Source of the DNA: JAWKSY01 sp041402125
GTDB lineage: Bacteria; Planctomycetota; GCA-002687715; DRQF01
Length of the DNA: 64,000 nt
Reading direction: 5' to 3'
NCBI GenBank assembly: GCA_041402125.1
Contig: JAWKSY010000005.1
Coordinates: forward strand, 248,001-312,000
Notes under the pieces: model-generated
Told to the model about the DNA's origin: nothing
The model's input: only the letters and a program-made list of their open reading frames with translations
The model's database searches: none
Position numbers and translations under genes: made by a program
Part shown: positions 43,125 to 51,101 of the stretch, piece after piece
How the letters are laid out: each line of letters begins with the position of its first letter
Numbering within the stretch: the stretch's first letter is position 1

Positions 43125-45386
43125 ATGAGAACTCTCGACACCGCCGCGATCCGCGCGCTCTACGAGAAGAGCCGCGCCCGCCACGCCGAGGCCCGAACCC
43201 GCTTCGGACGGCCCCTGACCCTCGCCGAGAAGGTGCTGCTGGCCCACGCCACCGATCTCGATCAGGAATTCGTCCGCGGCGAGAGCTTCTGCCAGTTCGC
43301 TCCCGACCGCGTCGCGATGCAGGACGCCACCGCCCAGATGGCGCTCCTCCAGTTCATGCACGCGGGTCGCAAGGAGGCCGCCGTGCCCTCGACGGTGCAC
43401 TGCGACCACCTCATCCAGGCCTACGTCGGCGCGCAGCGCGACCTCGACACCGCGATCGAGCAGAACCGGGAGGTCTACGACTTCCTGAAGAGCGTCTCGA
43501 ACAAGTACGGCGTCGGCTTCTGGGAGCCGGGCGCGGGCATCATCCATCAGGTCGTGCTCGAGAACTACGCCTTCCCGGGCGGCATGATGCTCGGCACCGA
43601 TTCGCACACGCCCAACGCCGGCGGCCTCGGCATGGTCGCGGTCGGCGTCGGCGGCGCGGACGCGGTCGACGTGATGGCGGGCCTCCCCTGGGAGGTGAAG
43701 TACCCGAAGCTCATCGGCGTGAAGCTGACGGGCAAGATGAGCGGATGGACCTCCGGCAAGGACGTCATCCTGAAGCTTTGCGGGATCCTCACCACGAAGG
43801 GCGGCACCAACGCGATCGTGGAGTACTTCGGCGAGGGCGCCGACACGATCAGCTGCACCGGCAAGGGGACGATCACGAACATGGGCGCCGAGCTCGGCGC
43901 GACGACCTCGATCTTCCCCTTCGACGCGAAGATGGCGGAGTACCTGACGGTCACCGAGCGCGCCGACGTCGCCGCGCTCGCCAAGGAGTTCGCGGACTGC
44001 CTCCGGGCGGACGACGAGGTCCTCGCCGACCCGAGCAAGTTCTACGACCAGATCGTCGAGATCGACCTCTCCACGCTCGAGCCCCACGTCGTCGGCCCGC
44101 ACTCGCCCGACGTCGCGCGGCCGATCTCGAAGATGGAGGCCGACGTCGAGTCCGAGTCCTTCCCGCCGAACATCAGCTCGGCCCTGATCGGGTCCTGCAC
44201 GAACTCCTCCTACGAGGACATCGGGCGCGCGGTGCACGTGGCGAAGCAGGCCTCGGCCCACGGCCTGAAGGCGCGGATGCCCTTCTTCGTCTCGCCGGGT
44301 TCGGATCAGATCTTCGAGACGATGAAGCGCGACGGCCAGCTCGCGGCCCTCGAGGCGGTCGGAGCGATCGTCCTCGCGAACGCCTGCGGCCCCTGCATCG
44401 GGCAGTGGAAGCGCGACGACGTGAAGACCGGTGAGCGGAACTCGATCGTCAACTCCTTCAACCGCAACTTCCGCGGCCGGAACGACGCCAACCCCGAGAC
44501 CCTGAGCTTCATCACGAGTCCCGAGATCACGACCGCGTTCGCGCTCTCCGGCGACCTGCGCTTCAATCCCCTCGAGGACGAGCTGAAGGGCGCGGACGGC
44601 CAGAGCTTCAAGCTCCAGCCGCCGACCGCCGACGAGCTGCCGGCGAAGGGGTTCGCGAAGGGCGACCAGGGCTTCGTCGAGCCGGCCGAGGACGGGTCGG
44701 CCGTCGAGGTCGTCGTCCGCGAGGACTCCGAGCGCCTCCAGCTCCTGGCGAAGTTCCAGCCCTGGGACGGCGAGGACCTGCGCGACATGCCCGTCCTCGT
44801 GAAGGCGAAGGGCAAGTGCACGACCGACCACATCTCGCCCGCCGGCAAGTGGCTCCGTTTCCGCGGTCATCTCGACCGCATCTCGGACAACGCCTTCACG
44901 GGCGCGACCAACGCCTTCCGCGACGAGATCGGCAAGGGCAAGAACCAGCTCACCGGCGAGATCCAGGCCTACCCGGCCGTGGCGCGTGACTACAAGGCGG
45001 CCGGCCTCGGCTGGTGCGTCGTGGGTGACGTGAACTACGGCGAGGGATCGTCGCGCGAACACGCCGCGATGTCGCCGCGCTTCCTCGGCTGCGAGGCGGT
45101 GGTCGTCCGGTCCTTCGCGCGCATCCACGAGACGAACCTGAAGAAGCAGGGCGTGCTGCCGCTGACCTTCCAGGACCCGGCCGACTACGACAAGATCCTC
45201 GAGGACGATCGCATCACCATCACCGGGCTCGCCCAGCTCGCCCCGGGCAGCACGATGACGATGCTGATCCGCCACCACGACGGCACCCAGGACGAGGCGA
45301 CGCTGCTCCACAGCCTCAACGCGGAGCAGATCGGCTGGTACCGCGCGGGCAGCGCGCTCAACCTGATCGCCCAACAGCAGGGCTGA
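43125..45386 (+). CDS. acn: Aconitate hydratase
   Basis: A 753-residue [4Fe-4S] enzyme of the citric acid cycle interconverting citrate and isocitrate. The sequence resembles mitochondrial-type aconitases: 'VPSTVHCDHLIQA', 'GVGFWEPGAGIIHQVVLENY', 'LGTDSHTPNAGGLGMVAVGV'. Cluster cysteines are Cys358 in 'GSCTNSSYED' and Cys421/Cys424 in 'NACGPCIGQW'. The swivel domain contains 'GEGSSREHAAMSPRFLG'. Length is normal for the mitochondrial type (shorter than bacterial AcnA at about 890). It follows an AGGAG site and is followed by a long hairpin, so it is probably monocistronic. Confidence 0.96.
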   Translation: MRTLDTAAIRALYEKSRARHAEARTRFGRPLTLAEKVLLAHATDLDQEFVRGESFCQFAPDRVAMQDATAQMALLQFMHAGRKEAAVPSTVHCDHLIQAYVGAQRDLDTAIEQNREVYDFLKSVSNKYGVGFWEPGAGIIHQVVLENYAFPGGMMLGTDSHTPNAGGLGMVAVGVGGADAVDVMAGLPWEVKYPKLIGVKLTGKMSGWTSGKDVILKLCGILTTKGGTNAIVEYFGEGADTISCTGKGTITNMGAELGATTSIFPFDAKMAEYLTVTERADVAALAKEFADCLRADDEVLADPSKFYDQIVEIDLSTLEPHVVGPHSPDVARPISKMEADVESESFPPNISSALIGSCTNSSYEDIGRAVHVAKQASAHGLKARMPFFVSPGSDQIFETMKRDGQLAALEAVGAIVLANACGPCIGQWKRDDVKTGERNSIVNSFNRNFRGRNDANPETLSFITSPEITTAFALSGDLRFNPLEDELKGADGQSFKLQPPTADELPAKGFAKGDQGFVEPAEDGSAVEVVVREDSERLQLLAKFQPWDGEDLRDMPVLVKAKGKCTTDHISPAGKWLRFRGHLDRISDNAFTGATNAFRDEIGKGKNQLTGEIQAYPAVARDYKAAGLGWCVVGDVNYGEGSSREHAAMSPRFLGCEAVVVRSFARIHETNLKKQGVLPLTFQDPADYDKILEDDRITITGLAQLAPGSTMTMLIRHHDGTQDEATLLHSLNAEQIGWYRAGSALNLIAQQQG

Positions 45387-45399
45387 TCGACCCTCGACC

Positions 45400-45444
45400 G
45401 GCGGAGGCGCGGTCGGTGCCGGGCACCGGCCGCGCCTCCGCCGA
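45400..45444 (+). terminator. Long hairpin after acn with a GGTGCC-type palindromic core
   Basis: A perfect 14-bp outer stem (45400-45413 with 45431-45444) surrounds GGTGCCGGGCACC, then ATTTTGGG. It starts 13 bases after the acn stop, so it can terminate transcription. Its core matches the core of the REPIN-like repeats elsewhere in the window, so it may be a lone or ancestral copy. Confidence 0.65.
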
Positions 45445-45544
45445 TTTTGGGATGCCGGGCCCTCGCCCGGAGCAAGGAATCGGGAGGAGCGGCCTCCCGG
45501 AGAACCATCGCGCCCACCGGACGCGCCGAGCGGAGAACGGAGCC

Positions 45545-46252
45545 ATGAAGATGCGCGGACTCGTCATCCTCACCTCGCACGCCGCCATGGGCGATACGGG
45601 CAACCCCACCGGCTTCTGGCTCGAGGAGCTCGCGGTGCCCTACTACGCCTTCCTCGAGGCCGGGGCGGAGCTCGTCGTCGCCTCCCCGGCCGGTGGTCCG
45701 GCACCGCTGGACCCCTTGAGCCTGAAGGACGAGTACCAGTCGGACGCGACGCGACGCTTCCGCGCCGATCGGGTCGCCATGGCCGCGGTGGCGGACACGG
45801 TGACGCTCGATCGCGTCGAGGCCGCCGACTTCGACTTCCTCTTCTATCCCGGCGGGCACGGGCCGATGTGGGATCTGGCCGTCGACCGGCGGAACGCGGA
45901 GCTCGTCCGCGACTTCGTCGAGGTCGGAAAGCCGGTGGCCGCGATCTGTCACGGTCCGGCCGCGCTCGTCGCCGCGACCCGGCGGGACGGCCGGCCCGTG
46001 GTCGCCGGCGAGACCGTCACCTGCTTCACGAACCGCGAGGAGGTGATGATCGGGCTGGAGAAGGTCGTGCCCTTCCTGCTCGAGGATCGTCTCGGCGAGC
46101 TCGGCGCGAGATTCGTCTGCGCCGATCCCTTCGCCGCCTGCACGGCGGGGGAGGGCCTCGTGCTCACCGGGCAGAACCCCGCCTCGTCCGGCCCCCTGGC
46201 GCGACGCGTGCTCGAACGCGTCCGGGCCCGGGAGAGCGGCCAGAGCGCCTGA
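45545..46252 (+). CDS. DJ-1/PfpI (Hsp31-like) family protein
   Basis: A 235-residue class I glutamine-amidotransferase-fold protein: 'GNPTGFWLEELAVPYYAFLE', 'LDPLSLKDEYQSDATRRF', 'FLFYPGGHGPMWDLAVD' and the nucleophile elbow 'AAICHGPAAL' with Cys135. 'LTGQNPASSG' near the C-terminus is typical of the Hsp31-like subgroup, whose members act as glyoxalase III, deglycase or chaperone. Which activity applies is not decidable. The start is the first of two close ATGs (MKMRGL); GGAG lies upstream. Confidence 0.88.
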   Translation: MKMRGLVILTSHAAMGDTGNPTGFWLEELAVPYYAFLEAGAELVVASPAGGPAPLDPLSLKDEYQSDATRRFRADRVAMAAVADTVTLDRVEAADFDFLFYPGGHGPMWDLAVDRRNAELVRDFVEVGKPVAAICHGPAALVAATRRDGRPVVAGETVTCFTNREEVMIGLEKVVPFLLEDRLGELGARFVCADPFAACTAGEGLVLTGQNPASSGPLARRVLERVRARESGQSA

Positions 46253-46371
46253 TCCCGCCCGATCCGGGGCCGCGAACCGTGATTCCCCGTTGCCAGCCCG
46301 TCCCGGGCCGTGCGACAGTGATCCGCGACGCGCCCCGTCGGAGCGGGAGCGGGGCGCGGCGGAGTCGGGCC

Positions 46372-46806
46372 GTGCCGGAGATCAGCTACACGACGATCGT
46401 GGACGCCCCCCTCGAGCGCCTCTGGGAGCGCGTCCGGGCCCGGCTCGACGTCCAGCACGATCTCGAGCTCCCGGGCGCCTCCGTCGAGATCCTCGAGCAC
46501 GGGCCCCGGGGGGCGAAGCGCCGCGTCAGCATCCCCGAGGGAAACTTCCTCGAGATCCTCGAGCTCGACCCCGACCGACGCGAACTGCGCCTCGAGATCC
46601 GCAACCACCCCCTCCGAAACGGCGCCATCGTCTACCGAGTCCGCCCCCTCGAGGACGCGGCCGAGCGCGGCATCCTCTCCGTCCGCGTCTCCTGGCGAGA
46701 CGAGGAGGGCGAGCCCTGGCTCGACGACTGCGAGGGCTTCGCGCGGCGCGTCGCGACCCGGATCCGCGGCGAATCCGAGGGAAAAGAGGGGGAAGCCGCG
46801 CAGTAG
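46372..46806 (+). CDS. SRPBCC-fold protein
   Basis: A 144-residue protein with the START/polyketide-cyclase pattern: 'ISYTTIVDAPLERLWERVRA' at the N-terminus, a central beta-sheet segment ('FLEILELDPDRRELRLEIRN') and a C-terminal helix ('DDCEGFARRVATRIRG'). Members bind small hydrophobic ligands. The start chosen is a GTG ten bases after GGAG; the open frame extends upstream but that part is Arg/Pro-rich and unlike coding sequence. It could be co-transcribed with the DJ-1 gene 119 bp upstream. Confidence 0.6.
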   Translation: MPEISYTTIVDAPLERLWERVRARLDVQHDLELPGASVEILEHGPRGAKRRVSIPEGNFLEILELDPDRRELRLEIRNHPLRNGAIVYRVRPLEDAAERGILSVRVSWRDEEGEPWLDDCEGFARRVATRIRGESEGKEGEAAQ

Positions 46807-46988
46807 ATCGCGGCAAGGTCCAGGCCAGGGCGCGTTTGGGTCGATCCTTCTTCGGCGGGGATTTCCTGTCGCCGAACGGGAAACTTCGGCATGACCCGCG
46901 GAAGTCGGCCCCCGATCCCCGCCGGGAGCCCGACGCTGAACCTTGCGCGCGACCGCCCGGGTCCCGCGCGCCCAGACGAGGACGCCTC

Positions 46989-48506
46989 ATGCTCGCCATC
47001 ACCCACCCGCTTCTCCGTCCCCTCCTCGGAGCCTTGCTGATCCTCGTCGCCGGCGCGGGCCTGCGAGCCCAGGACGCGCCGCTCCCGCACGACCTCAAGC
47101 AGGTCTTCCAGGACGTGGACGCGCTCGACGCCGAGGTCGCGAAGATCGTCGACGGCGACAAGCCGGCGGCGAAGGCGCTCATGAAGCGCCTCAACAACGT
47201 CGCCTCCGCCCTCAACAAGTCGCCGAACAAGAGCCACGCCCGCTACAACGACGCCGTCGACCGCTACAACAAGCTCCGGAATGCGATCATCGCGAAGATG
47301 ACCGCCGCGCCGCCGCCCGCGACCTTCGACGAGGCCGCGCTCGAGAAGCTCGACGCCGACGCCCAGGCCCTGCTCCGCGTCTTCGACAACACGCAGGTCT
47401 CCTCTCTCGCCGATCCCGCCGTCGAGAAGAAGCTCACCGACGCCGTCGTCGACCTCGAGACGCGGATCAAGCCCTTCCCCGCGAACGACCCCCGGGTGAA
47501 GACCGCGGCCGCGAAGGTCGCCAACGCGCGCCGCACCCTCGACGCCGGCCTCGCGGCGCATCGCAAGAACGCGCGCGGCAACGACATCGAGACGACCTAC
47601 CGCGCGCTCCTCGAGAAGTACAAGCCGCAGAACCTGCCGCCCAAGCCGCAGGATCCCCTCGATCCGGAGGAGGTCGAGCGCTACGCGAACACGCTCAAGC
47701 AGCTCCTCGACGTCGAGGCGAAGAAGGACCTCGACTGGGTGATGTCGCTCCAGAACGACCCCGCGATGGACAAGCAGAAGTTCTCGAGCATGAAGCACTG
47801 GCTCGGCTCGGCCACCCCGCGCCGTCTCCAGGAAGACCTCGCGATGATCAACGCCCGCGTCGACGGCGCGGTCGGCACGCAGACCCGCTTCGCCAAGTGG
47901 GTGCTCGAGACCGATCCCTCGGACCGCAACCACGTCGTCAACCGCCTGCTCAAGGACGGCGTCTACGAGGAGAACACCCGCAACCTGCGCCTCGGCCTGG
48001 GCTACGTCGCCTGCGGCCGGACCATGGCGCGGATCATGGGCAAGGAGGCCGAACGCAAGGCCGAGCTCGACGGGCTCCAGAAGGAACTCGAGAGCGCGCT
48101 GAAGCACCTCGAGACCTGCGTGAAGACCGCCTTCGAGCAGGTCCGCATGCCGAAGGACCGCGCCAGCGATCCCGGCCTCGCGAAGATCGCGGCCGAGACC
48201 CTGAAGAACCCGAAGTACGGCGTGAAGGGCTGGGAGCGTCTCGTCGTCAGCTACGACAAGAAGCACTTCGAGAAGGACGAGGGTTCGATCTCCCATGGCA
48301 CCGTCACGTCGACGATCACCGTCTACCACTACTCCTGGGACGAGTTCGGCGTGACGACGGCGGAGAAGGTCGGCGACGAGTACTACATGTACTACAACAA
48401 GTTCAAGTACTTCCACTCCGGCGCGCCGACGACGCCGACCGAGCACTGGATCCTCGCCGATCGCTTCCAGAGCTCGAAGATCAAGAAGGAGAACATCTCC
48501 AAGTAG
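46989..48506 (+). CDS. Exported helical (coiled-coil) protein
   Basis: A 505-residue protein with a signal peptide ending near 'GLRAQ'. The rest is almost entirely charged amphipathic helix rich in Lys, Ala, Asp and Leu ('KQVFQDVDALDAEVAKIVDG', 'ERKAELDGLQKELESALKHL'), so an extended coiled-coil is likely. The C-terminal 60 residues are Tyr-rich ('VGDEYYMYYNKFKYFHSG') and may form a small beta domain. No family is recognised. It is followed directly by a cluster of REPIN-like and tandem repeats. Confidence 0.75.
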   Translation: MLAITHPLLRPLLGALLILVAGAGLRAQDAPLPHDLKQVFQDVDALDAEVAKIVDGDKPAAKALMKRLNNVASALNKSPNKSHARYNDAVDRYNKLRNAIIAKMTAAPPPATFDEAALEKLDADAQALLRVFDNTQVSSLADPAVEKKLTDAVVDLETRIKPFPANDPRVKTAAAKVANARRTLDAGLAAHRKNARGNDIETTYRALLEKYKPQNLPPKPQDPLDPEEVERYANTLKQLLDVEAKKDLDWVMSLQNDPAMDKQKFSSMKHWLGSATPRRLQEDLAMINARVDGAVGTQTRFAKWVLETDPSDRNHVVNRLLKDGVYEENTRNLRLGLGYVACGRTMARIMGKEAERKAELDGLQKELESALKHLETCVKTAFEQVRMPKDRASDPGLAKIAAETLKNPKYGVKGWERLVVSYDKKHFEKDEGSISHGTVTSTITVYHYSWDEFGVTTAEKVGDEYYMYYNKFKYFHSGAPTTPTEHWILADRFQSSKIKKENISK

Positions 48507-48530
48507 CCGCGGCGCCCGTCGCCGCAGGGA

Positions 48531-48670
48531 ATGCTCGTACGGTGCCGGTCACCGGCAGGAATGCTAGTACGGTGCCAGTCACCGGATGAGCATCCCCTCG
48601 AACCGAGGCTCGACTTCGAAGCGTCGTCCGCAGGGATGCTCATCCGGTGACTGGCACCGTACTAGCATTC
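48531..48670. repeat. REPIN-like doublet B (plus one extra partial unit)
   Basis: A 37-bp unit at 48561-48597 recurs as an exact inverted copy at 48634-48670 across a 36-bp spacer. A partial third unit lies in direct orientation at 48531-48556. Each unit is itself a hairpin: outer ATGCT/AGCAT and inner GGTGCCAGTCACC. It belongs with the doublets at 51873-51984 and 53424-53534, sharing core and geometry. Confidence 0.9.
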
Positions 48671-48788
48671 GCGTCGCGCGCGAGACGGGGAGAGCGGGCG
48701 AGCATTCTCGGAGCGCGCGAGAGGGGGGAGAGCGGGCGAGCATTCTCGGAGCGCGCGAGAGGGGGGAGAGCGGGCGAGCATTCTCGTC
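48664..48788. repeat. 38-bp tandem repeat, about 3.3 copies
   Basis: Exact 38-bp copies lie at 48701-48738 and 48739-48776, with a partial copy at 48777-48787 and a degenerate first copy at 48664-48700. Each full unit begins GAGCATTCTCGGAGCGCGCG. The degenerate first copy begins in the AGCATT end of the adjacent REPIN-like arm, which suggests the array grew from it. The following 50 bp are more self-complementary GC-rich DNA with no gene. Confidence 0.85.
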
Positions 48789-48839
48789 GCGCGCGCGACG
48801 AGGGGGAGGGGAGCACTCCCGCCGCGCGCGGCGGCGGCC

Positions 48840-48926
48840 CTACTGGAGGATGGGGATCGCGAGCATCGTCGCGATGAGCACCGCGGCGAGGAAGAGGAAG
48901 AAGTCGCGGCTGTCGTGTCGCTTCAT
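48840..48926 (-). CDS. 28-residue single-pass membrane protein
   Basis: The frame encodes 28 residues beginning MKRHDSRDFF and continuing as a hydrophobic helix 'LFLAAVLIATMLAIPIL' to the end. The ATG is preceded by AGGGAG at good spacing, and nearly all third codon positions are G or C. The short, positively charged N-terminus and single helix fit small membrane-regulatory proteins. It lies just beside the tandem repeat. No homologue is recognised, so confidence rests on the ribosome site, codon bias and helix. Confidence 0.5.
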   Translation of the reverse strand: MKRHDSRDFFLFLAAVLIATMLAIPILQ

Positions 48927-49050
48927 CGGGCTCCCTGACCGATCTCTCCGAGCGGCCATCTGACGAAAAGACGATGGGGCTTGCCGAGACTTTCCTCGGG
49001 CTTTTTTCCCGTCTCGGCGAGCGCTTCCGCTCGCTTCCGGCCGGAAGGCG

Positions 49051-49079
49051 GTGAAGTGCGATCCGGAGTGCGTCATAAT
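49051..49079 (+). promoter_or_regulatory. Candidate promoter of nfu and the HAD-Nudix/folB operon
   Basis: GTGAAG and CATAAT lie 17 bases apart, 30 bases before the nfu ATG. The -10 is the only AT-rich hexamer nearby. Confidence 0.4.
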
Positions 49080-49109
49080 CCCCCGGCCCCGAACGGCGCC
49101 GCGGGAGAC

Positions 49110-49676
49110 ATGACCATGGCCAGCATCGACATCCGGATCGACCCGACCCCGAACCCCAACGTCCTCAAGTTCTCGTGGGGAGCGACGGTGGCGGAGGGCG
49201 GTCCCTACGAGTTCGACGGCGAGAAGTCGGCGGCTCACTCGCCGCTCGCGAAGCGGATCTTCGCCTGCAACGGCGTTCTCGGCGCCTTCATCGCCCGGGA
49301 TTTCATCTCGGTGCGCAAGCACGAGGGCGTGTCCTGGGATCGCCTCCAGGGCGCGGTGGAGGAGGCGATCCGGGACTGGTCGACGAGCGGCGACGAGGCC
49401 GTGGGACCCGATCCCGACGCGGACGCGAAGGCGGCCGACGAGGCGGACGTCGCCACGCGCATCCGCGAGGTGCTCGATCGGGACATCCGCCCCGCGGTGG
49501 CGATGGACGGAGGCGACATCGTCCTCGTCGGCTTCGAGAAGGGCGTGGTGACCGTCGAGCTCCGGGGCGCCTGCCACGGCTGCCCGAGCAGCACCGCGAC
49601 CCTGAAGATGGGTGTCGAACGGCGCCTGATGGCGACGGTGCCCGAGGTGCGCCAGGTCGTCGCGGTCGGGCTCTGA
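49110..49676 (+). CDS. nfu: Nfu-type iron-sulfur cluster carrier
   Basis: A 188-residue two-domain protein. The N-terminal Nfu domain (about 7-90) starts 'IDPTPNPNVLKFSWG' and includes 'SPLAKRIFACNGVLGAFIAR'. After an acidic linker, the NifU C-terminal domain (about 113-188) has 'IRPAVAMDGGDIVLVGFEKG' and the cluster-binding CHGC (Cys155, Cys158). It delivers [4Fe-4S] clusters to apo-enzymes such as aconitase, which is encoded 4 kb upstream. A candidate promoter (GTGAAG-17-CATAAT, 49051-49079) lies 30 bp before the ATG. The next gene starts immediately after its stop. Confidence 0.92.
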   Translation: MTMASIDIRIDPTPNPNVLKFSWGATVAEGGPYEFDGEKSAAHSPLAKRIFACNGVLGAFIARDFISVRKHEGVSWDRLQGAVEEAIRDWSTSGDEAVGPDPDADAKAADEADVATRIREVLDRDIRPAVAMDGGDIVLVGFEKGVVTVELRGACHGCPSSTATLKMGVERRLMATVPEVRQVVAVGL

Positions 49677-49677
49677 C

Positions 49678-50751
49678 GTGATCGAGGCGCTCATCCTCGA
49701 CTGGGCGGGGACGATGGTCGACGACCTCGCGGTCACGCTCGAGGCGACCAACGACGCGATCCGGGCCTTCGGCGGCGAAGCCGTCGATCTCGAGACCTAC
49801 CGCCGCGAGTTCCGGATCCCGGTGATGGAGTTCTTCGCGCCGCGGACGACCGGCGCGACCCTCGAGGGCGTCGACCGCGTCTTCTTCGCGGCCTACGAGC
49901 AGCGACTCTCGGAGCTCGCGCTCTTCGACGGCATCGAGGATCTCCTGCGCGTCGCCCACGGCCGCGGCCTCGCGCTCTACGTGCTCTCGACGGTGCCGAG
50001 CGCCGTGCTCGACCGCGCCCTGCGCGCGCGCGGACTGCGCGACCTCTTCTCCGGCCTCTACGGCGGCGCCGAGGACAAGCGTCGCGTGCTGCCGCGTCTC
50101 CTCGAGGAGGCGGGCGTCTCGCCCGATCGCGCCCTCTTCGTCGGCGACACGGTCCACGACGTCGAGACCGCGCTGGCCGGCGGCGCGCGGGCGGGGGCGA
50201 TCCTCCACGGCTACTCGCTCGAGGCGGATCTGCGCGCGGCGGGGCCCGACTACGTCTTCCCCGACGCGGCGGCGCTCGCCCGGGCCCTCGATCGGGAGTT
50301 CCTGCTCGACACGGTGCCGCTCGTCATCCCGACCGTCGGCGGCATTCTCGTCGCGCCGGACGGCCGCATCCTCCTCGTCCGCACCACGAAGTGGTCGGGG
50401 ACCTGGGGCATCCCGGGCGGCAAGATCGACTACGGCGAGACCATGGTGGCGGCCTACGAGCGCGAGATCCGGGAGGAGACCGGCCTCGTCGCGGAGGATC
50501 ACCGCTTCCTGATGATCCAGGACTGCATCGAGAGCCCCGAGTTCGTGAAGAAGCGCCACTTCCTTCTCCTGAACTGGATCTCGCGCGTCGAGGATCCCTC
50601 GACGCTCGCCCGGAACTACGAGCTCGCGGACGCGCGGTGGGTGACGCCCGCCGAGGCGATGGACATGCATCTGAATCGCCCGACGCGCCTCGTCCTCGAG
50701 GAGGCGGAGCGTCAGGGACAACTGGATCTCGGACGAGGAGCGGCACGATGA
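49678..50751 (+). CDS. HAD hydrolase - Nudix hydrolase fusion
   Basis: A 357-residue bifunctional protein. The HAD domain (about 1-215) has motif I 'LILDWAGTMVDD' with nucleophile Asp8, motif II Ser/Thr in 'YVLSTVPS', Lys134 and motif IV GDTVHD (156-161). The residue two past Asp8 is Ala10 rather than Asp, as in phosphonoacetaldehyde hydrolase, whose Schiff-base lysine motif is not seen here. The Nudix domain (about 216-350) has a complete box from Gly248 to Leu270 (GKIDYGE, then REIREETGL). It starts at a GTG one base after the nfu stop. Its TGA overlaps the folB ATG, which suggests a role in dihydroneopterin phosphate processing (inference). Confidence 0.88.
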   Translation: MIEALILDWAGTMVDDLAVTLEATNDAIRAFGGEAVDLETYRREFRIPVMEFFAPRTTGATLEGVDRVFFAAYEQRLSELALFDGIEDLLRVAHGRGLALYVLSTVPSAVLDRALRARGLRDLFSGLYGGAEDKRRVLPRLLEEAGVSPDRALFVGDTVHDVETALAGGARAGAILHGYSLEADLRAAGPDYVFPDAAALARALDREFLLDTVPLVIPTVGGILVAPDGRILLVRTTKWSGTWGIPGGKIDYGETMVAAYEREIREETGLVAEDHRFLMIQDCIESPEFVKKRHFLLLNWISRVEDPSTLARNYELADARWVTPAEAMDMHLNRPTRLVLEEAERQGQLDLGRGAAR

Positions 50752-51101
50752 TCGGGACCATTTCCGTCGAGGGCCTCGAGATCGAGTGCATCATCGGCAT
50801 CCACCCCCACGAGCGGGTCGAGCCGCAGCAGATCTTCGTCGACGTCGAGCTCGACTGCGACATCGCGCGCGCGGCGGAGACGGACGACGTCGCCCACACC
50901 GTCGACTACGTGGACGTCGCGAACCTCCTCCGCGAGCTCGCGATCGACCGCCGGTACCGGCTGATCGAGACCTTCGTCGAGGAGGCCGCGGCGCGGATCC
51001 TGGCCGACTGGCCCGCCGAGCGCGTCGCCTTGAAGGTGATGAAGCCCGAGGCCATCGCCGAGGCGACCTGGACCGCGGTGCGGATCGAGCGCCGGCGATG
51101 A
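50748..51101 (+). CDS. folB: Dihydroneopterin aldolase
   Basis: A 117-residue enzyme of the FolB family, which cleaves 7,8-dihydroneopterin to 6-hydroxymethyl-dihydropterin and glycolaldehyde in folate synthesis. Motifs are 'EGLEIECIIGIHPHERVEPQ', 'VDVELDCDIARAAETDDVAH', 'TVDYVDVANLL' and 'LIETFVEEAA', followed by 'KVMKPEAI', which holds the catalytic-type Lys. Length is typical. The ATG overlaps the upstream HAD-Nudix stop, and the TGA overlaps the ATG of the SDR gene, so all three are translationally coupled. Confidence 0.93.
   Translation: MIGTISVEGLEIECIIGIHPHERVEPQQIFVDVELDCDIARAAETDDVAHTVDYVDVANLLRELAIDRRYRLIETFVEEAAARILADWPAERVALKVMKPEAIAEATWTAVRIERRR

Noticed and set aside
48531..48788. 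Clustered repeats that might be read as a CRISPR array.
   Set aside because: The units are palindromic inverted pairs and a directly abutting tandem repeat; there are no unique spacers of regular length between direct repeats and no cas genes.
48586..48963. A 125-codon plus-strand frame through the repeats.
   Set aside because: It is built from repeat sequence (Arg/Ser/Gly-rich, repeated peptide words) and runs antisense to the better-supported mini membrane protein.
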